Positions 60,576-64,000 of a stretch of 64,000 nt of DNA are shown here, piece by piece (position 1 is the stretch's first letter; every line of letters begins with the position of its first letter). Under the pieces are notes generated by a model. It ran no database searches and was not told the DNA's origin. It saw only the letters and a program-made list of their open reading frames with translations. The position numbers and the translations under genes are program-made. The DNA is from Glaciecola sp964621345 (lineage in GTDB: Bacteria > Pseudomonadota > Gammaproteobacteria > Enterobacterales > Alteromonadaceae): positions 62,001-126,000 of the forward strand of contig CAZUON010000002.1 in NCBI GenBank assembly GCA_964621345.1. Reading direction: 5' to 3'.

Positions 60576-61751
60576 ATGACACACTTTGCAGCCCAACAAA
60601 AAGTGGCCGCGACTTACATGCGCGGAGGTACAAGCAAAGGGGTATTTTTTGCTTTAAACGACCTCCCAGCGCACGCACAGGCCCCAGGCCCAGCGCGTGA
60701 TGCCCTTTTATTACGCGTTATTGGAAGCCCGGATCCTTATCAAAAGCATACCGATGGTATGGGTGGCGCAACGTCAAGCACCAGTAAAACTGTCATTTTG
60801 AGCAAGAGTGATAAAAGCGGTCACGATGTGAATTATCTTTTTGGGCAAGTTGCAATAGATAAGCCCTATATTGATTGGAGTGGCAATTGCGGTAATTTAA
60901 CTGCGGCGGTAGGCTCCTTTGCAATTGAAAATGGCTTAGTGGATGCCAGTAAGATCCCACAAAATGGCATCGTAGAAGTCATGATTTGGCAACAAAACAT
61001 CCAAAAAACAATAATTGCTCATGTACCAATTACTGACGGTAGGGTGCAAGAGACCGGTGAGTTTGAGCTCGATGGTGTGACCTTTCCGGCCGCAGAGGTC
61101 AAGGTTGAGTTTGTTGACCCCGCAGATGGCGATGGCGCCTTATTTCCAACGGGTAATTTAATCGATACGCTAAGCGTGCCTGACATCGGTGAGTTTGATG
61201 CGACTTTTATCAATGCAGGTATCCCCACTATTTTTGTAAACGCTAGGGACATTGGCTACACCGGTACTGAGTTGCAAGATGCGATCAACAGTGATGTTGA
61301 CGCACTGCAACGCTTTGAAACGATGCGAGCTCACGGTGCTTTGCAGATGGGCTTGATTAATACCCTTGATGAAGCTAAGCAGCGTCAGCACACACCCAAA
61401 ATAGCCTTCGTTGCGCCCGCTGCTGGTTATGTGACCTCAAGTGGCAAACATATAAGTGCATCTGATATTGACCTGTCTGTTAGGGCATTGTCGATGGGTA
61501 AGCTACATCATGCCATGATGGGTACAGCGGCGGTTGCAATAGGCACTGCGGCAGCAATCCCGGGCACCTTAGTCAACTTAGCAGCGGGTGGAGGCAATCG
61601 TGATGCTGTCAACTTCGGCCATCCCTCAGGCACCTTAACGGTTGGTGCGAGTGCAAAACAAGTAAATGGACAGTGGCAAGTCGAGAAGGTAGCAATGAGT
61701 CGCAGCGCGCGAGTGCTCATGGAAGGTTTTGTAAGAGTGCCTCAAGACTAA
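60576..61751 (+). CDS. prpF: 2-methylaconitate isomerase PrpF
   Basis: A 391-residue PrpF-family protein with a diaminopimelate epimerase-like fold. The opening YMRGGTSKGVFFALND, DWSGNCGNLTAAVG and the carboxy HPSGTLTVGAS motifs are typical. It isomerises 2-methyl-trans-aconitate to the cis form so that an aconitase can finish the conversion to 2-methylisocitrate. It follows acnD by 62 bp and ends the operon, with a strong terminator after it. No propionyl-CoA synthetase gene (prpE) is present. Confidence 0.94.
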   Translation: MTHFAAQQKVAATYMRGGTSKGVFFALNDLPAHAQAPGPARDALLLRVIGSPDPYQKHTDGMGGATSSTSKTVILSKSDKSGHDVNYLFGQVAIDKPYIDWSGNCGNLTAAVGSFAIENGLVDASKIPQNGIVEVMIWQQNIQKTIIAHVPITDGRVQETGEFELDGVTFPAAEVKVEFVDPADGDGALFPTGNLIDTLSVPDIGEFDATFINAGIPTIFVNARDIGYTGTELQDAINSDVDALQRFETMRAHGALQMGLINTLDEAKQRQHTPKIAFVAPAAGYVTSSGKHISASDIDLSVRALSMGKLHHAMMGTAAVAIGTAAAIPGTLVNLAAGGGNRDAVNFGHPSGTLTVGASAKQVNGQWQVEKVAMSRSARVLMEGFVRVPQD

Positions 61752-61772
61752 GTAACCCTCTATTTTAAACAA

Positions 61773-61802
61773 GCCTCAGCACTTTGCTGGGGCTTTTTTT
61801 TT
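61773..61802 (+). terminator. intrinsic terminator of the methylcitrate operon
   Basis: GCCTCAGCA and TGCTGGGGC form a 9-bp stem (one G-T pair) around a 3-nt loop, followed by nine T residues. It lies about 20 bp past the prpF stop codon and is a clear Rho-independent terminator. Confidence 0.92.
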
Positions 61803-61941
61803 GCGGTTTTTAACTTAGATTGGCGGCGTAAAGATCTTGGTTCTATACTCAGGTATTATTTTACATGTGTCGCAAATGTCGCCTGTATGCGCCTTTTTTG
61901 CTAGTGTTACAGACCATTATCAGTTAAGTAGTCGATACATT

Positions 61942-62496
61942 ATGCGAACATATTCAAGTGGTGAAGTTGCCAAAATATGCGATGTTACCTCAAGAACGGT
62001 TATAAGATGGATTGGGGCAGGAAGATTAAATGCCTTTAAGTTACCAGGGCGTGGTAACAACCGAGTTAGCGAAAGTGATTTGCTACATTTTCTCAATCAA
62101 AATAATATGCCAGTGCCTACTGAAATGGTATCTGTGCAAGAAAATGCGTGTGTAATTGTGACGCAAGACGATTATTTGTTAAAGCACGCAAAGCGCATGA
62201 TACGTAATGCAAACTTTAATATTGCGTCGTTCAATAGCGGGATTGAGGCAGGGTTTGAGATTGCGCTCAACAAGCCGCAATTAATTGTACTTGATTCAGA
62301 TATAGCATCGGCACAACCCATGCACATTCAGCAGCATATAGAAAAGCTATTGGATTATCAGCCACAGTTTATTGTGTTTGACTCCGGCATAGCAAAACTG
62401 AAAAACGATGAGCCTAATATGAGTGTTTTGACAAAACCTTTATCTCTGAACGATTTTGCCGATACATTGGAACAAGCACTACTTAAGTTAAGGTAA
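61942..62496 (+). CDS. HTH-receiver regulator with reversed domain order
   Basis: A 184-residue regulator. Residues 1-52 are an excisionase/MerR-type helix-turn-helix (SSGEVAKICDVTSRTVIRWI), followed by a receiver domain (about 68-184) with acidic pair Asp76-Asp77, phosphoacceptor Asp118 in LIVLDSD and Lys165 in LTKPLS. Putting the DNA-binding part before the receiver is the reverse of normal response regulators. An in-frame ATG 105 bases upstream would add an unrelated leader, so this start is preferred. The next genes are a PhnD-like binding protein (9 bp later) and a HAMP sensor, which suggests a signalling set. Confidence 0.82.
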   Translation: MRTYSSGEVAKICDVTSRTVIRWIGAGRLNAFKLPGRGNNRVSESDLLHFLNQNNMPVPTEMVSVQENACVIVTQDDYLLKHAKRMIRNANFNIASFNSGIEAGFEIALNKPQLIVLDSDIASAQPMHIQQHIEKLLDYQPQFIVFDSGIAKLKNDEPNMSVLTKPLSLNDFADTLEQALLKLR

Positions 62497-62505
62497 GAGG
62501 AAAAT

Positions 62506-63327
62506 ATGAATGTAAAACGCTTTTTTGCTAGCGCACTTATGTTGCTCTTTTTATTGGCAGGGGTGCCTGCGTATGCAGAGCAAACCAAGCAAGAGGTGAT
62601 TACCTTTGGGATAGTGCCGCAGCAATCGGCAAACGAACTTGCCGCCACCTGGGGGCCAATACTAACAGAACTCAGCAAGCAAACGGGCTTAGATGTGCGT
62701 TTTGCTACCGCACCAAACATTCCTACCTTTGAAAAGCGCTTGGCTGAGCAAAAATACGATATTGCATATATGAACCCTTATCATTATGCGATGTTTTCGC
62801 AATCTGCCGGTTACAAGGCAGTTGCCAAGCAAATGGAAAAACAAATTCAAGGCATAATTACGGTACGCAAAGACTCCCCGATTACTAGCATTGAGCAATT
62901 AAAAGGTGAGCGCATTGCATTTCCTGCACCCTTGGCATTTGCCGCGACCTTAATTCCCACTGCTAACTTCAAGGCACGTAACATTGCAATAGAGCCTGTC
63001 TTTGTAAAATCTCACGATTCAGTTTATTTAAATGTATCGAAAGGTTTTTTTAAAGCTGGTGGGGGAATTGTGCGCACATTAAATAACACTGATGCTGAGG
63101 TTCAAGACACGCTTCGTATTTTATGGATGAGTCAGGGATATACACCACATGCAGTTGCGGTAAGCCCGAAGCTATCGGATAAATCAGCTCAAGCACTTGC
63201 CGAAGCTTTATTTGCAATTAAAGACCCCGACTTACTTAAAGCGATTGGCTTTAACCATCCCTTTGGTCCAGCAAGTGACGCACAGTGGGACATGATTAGA
63301 GAATTGGATATTAAGATTGCACCTTAG
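62506..63327 (+). CDS. PhnD-like periplasmic binding protein
   Basis: A 273-residue phosphate/phosphite/phosphonate-type binding protein. A signal peptide (cleavage near GVPAYAEQ, about residue 25) precedes FGIVPQQSANELAATWGP, YDIAYMNPYHYAMF and GERIAFPAPLAFAATL, which are family features. No transporter permease or ATPase gene is beside it; a sensor protein gene overlaps its end instead. It may therefore detect a ligand for signalling, as the PhnD-like sensor domains of TtrS-type kinases do. GAGGAAAAT before the ATG supports the start. Confidence 0.88.
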   Translation: MNVKRFFASALMLLFLLAGVPAYAEQTKQEVITFGIVPQQSANELAATWGPILTELSKQTGLDVRFATAPNIPTFEKRLAEQKYDIAYMNPYHYAMFSQSAGYKAVAKQMEKQIQGIITVRKDSPITSIEQLKGERIAFPAPLAFAATLIPTANFKARNIAIEPVFVKSHDSVYLNVSKGFFKAGGGIVRTLNNTDAEVQDTLRILWMSQGYTPHAVAVSPKLSDKSAQALAEALFAIKDPDLLKAIGFNHPFGPASDAQWDMIRELDIKIAP

Positions 63328-64000
63328 TTTACGAACCAAAACCATACTCGGTACTGCGATAATTGAAGGCGCCTTATTGATCCTTTTGATTTTTGTTGCG
63401 ACCCGCTTTTTTACCGATACACTCAATCAGAACTTACAAGAGCGAGCTGAAACTACCGCGACCTTATTTGCGACCATGACAAAGGATGCGGTGCTGTCTT
63501 TTGATTTAGCCACGCTTGATACCTTTTTAGATGAAGTGCTGAGTAACCCTGATATCGCGTATGCGCGAGTATTGGATAAAGACGGAAATACCTTTGCGCA
63601 AAAAGGGAATTCTGAGCAACTAACGAAGACCTTTATTGCTGATTACGATTTAAGCATTGTTGATGACGGCATTTATGATAGTTTCGCCGCTATTGAAGAG
63701 GCAGACATTGTATATGGTCGAGTAGAAATTGGAATTGTGATTAGTGAGCTCCAGCAGAGTTTAAATAAAATCACGAGCTGGGCATTAAGTATCGCGCTTA
63801 CGGAAATGGCGTTAGTTGGTTTATTTTCTTGGTTTCTGGGCAACTATCTTACTCTCCAATTGCGCAAACTAAAAGACGCGACTAGCGAAATTCAAGATTC
63901 TATCAGTACCGGAGATTTTTCAAATGCGCGCGTCGATATTCGTGGTAAGGACGAGGTTGCCGAGGTTGCCGCGGCGTTTAATACGCTTGCCGATAAGCTA
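63317..64000 (+). CDS. HAMP-domain membrane sensor, 3' end missing
   Basis: The first 228 residues of a membrane sensor; the gene runs off the right edge. An amino-terminal membrane segment (about 12-28, GTAIIEGALLILLIF), a periplasmic domain of roughly 120 residues, a second membrane segment (about 155-178, with ALTEMALVGLFSWFLG) and the start of a HAMP linker (LRKLKDATSEIQD and EVAEVAAAFNTLADKL) are visible. The output domain, kinase or cyclase, lies outside the window. The start is a TTG that overlaps the binding-protein stop by 11 bases; no ATG is available. Confidence 0.78.
   Translation, partial: MHLSLRTKTILGTAIIEGALLILLIFVATRFFTDTLNQNLQERAETTATLFATMTKDAVLSFDLATLDTFLDEVLSNPDIAYARVLDKDGNTFAQKGNSEQLTKTFIADYDLSIVDDGIYDSFAAIEEADIVYGRVEIGIVISELQQSLNKITSWALSIALTEMALVGLFSWFLGNYLTLQLRKLKDATSEIQDSISTGDFSNARVDIRGKDEVAEVAAAFNTLADKL

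Overview
The window looks like chromosome of a marine, aerobic, heterotrophic gammaproteobacterium, most likely of the Alteromonadales (an Alteromonas/Glaciecola-type relative). This rests on gene content: a large TonB-dependent receptor, the AcnD/PrpF version of the methylcitrate cycle, RoxA, Cti, CreA, a PEP-CTERM-like exported protein and a hybrid PAS kinase. The genus cannot be fixed from the sequence alone. Gene density is high. No rRNA, tRNA, prophage, insertion sequence or CRISPR array was seen. A run of 100 N at 54763-54862 is an assembly gap inside a tandem repeat.

Layout. 1-13953: housekeeping and envelope genes (S9 peptidase end, GGDEF-EAL protein, YSC84 lipoprotein, ThuA protein, RoxA, TPR protein, N-acetylglucosamine kinase-like protein, M1 aminopeptidase, CreA, Tat-exported Gfo/Idh oxidoreductase, VOC protein, D15-type outer membrane protein). 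13954-25726: a catabolic locus headed by a sigma-54 activator with a PrpR-type sensor domain, then a TonB-dependent receptor, a class III CoA-transferase, an HMG-CoA lyase, the two subunits of an ATP-dependent hydantoinase/oxoprolinase and a cysteine amidohydrolase. A secreted PQQ-type dehydrogenase and CysM follow closely on the same strand. 28077-39129: a PEP-CTERM-like protein behind a good sigma-54 promoter, a DUF305-LVIVD fusion, a YHS protein, an AraC regulator, a hybrid histidine kinase, htpX with a GDSL hydrolase, and an exported KatG. 39161-54545: a REPIN-like element, META/MetY/thioesterase, iron alcohol dehydrogenase, Cti, a cold-shock protein with a long leader, modABC, the glutathione-dependent formaldehyde pathway (frmA-fghA), a PAS-only protein, a beta-solenoid lipoprotein, a DUF2721 protein and ArfB. 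54623-61802: a second REPIN-like element whose end has grown into a 20-bp tandem array, then the methylcitrate operon (GntR regulator, prpB, prpC, acnD, prpF) closed by a clear terminator. 61942-64000: an unusual HTH-receiver protein, a PhnD-like binding protein and the start of a HAMP sensor, which together look like a three-component signalling system.

How the genes may work together. In the 14-26 kb locus the sigma-54 regulator sits first behind its own apparent -24/-12 promoter, so induction would be self-reinforcing. The enzymes suggest import of a cyclic imide, lactam or hydantoin, ATP-dependent ring opening, amide or carbamoyl hydrolysis, CoA activation and lyase cleavage to central metabolites. 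The substrate is not known from the sequence. The methylcitrate operon would convert propionyl-CoA plus oxaloacetate to pyruvate and succinate. It has its own GntR repressor with a 16-bp operator over the -10 box and a second copy of the 12-bp operator core inside the repressor gene.
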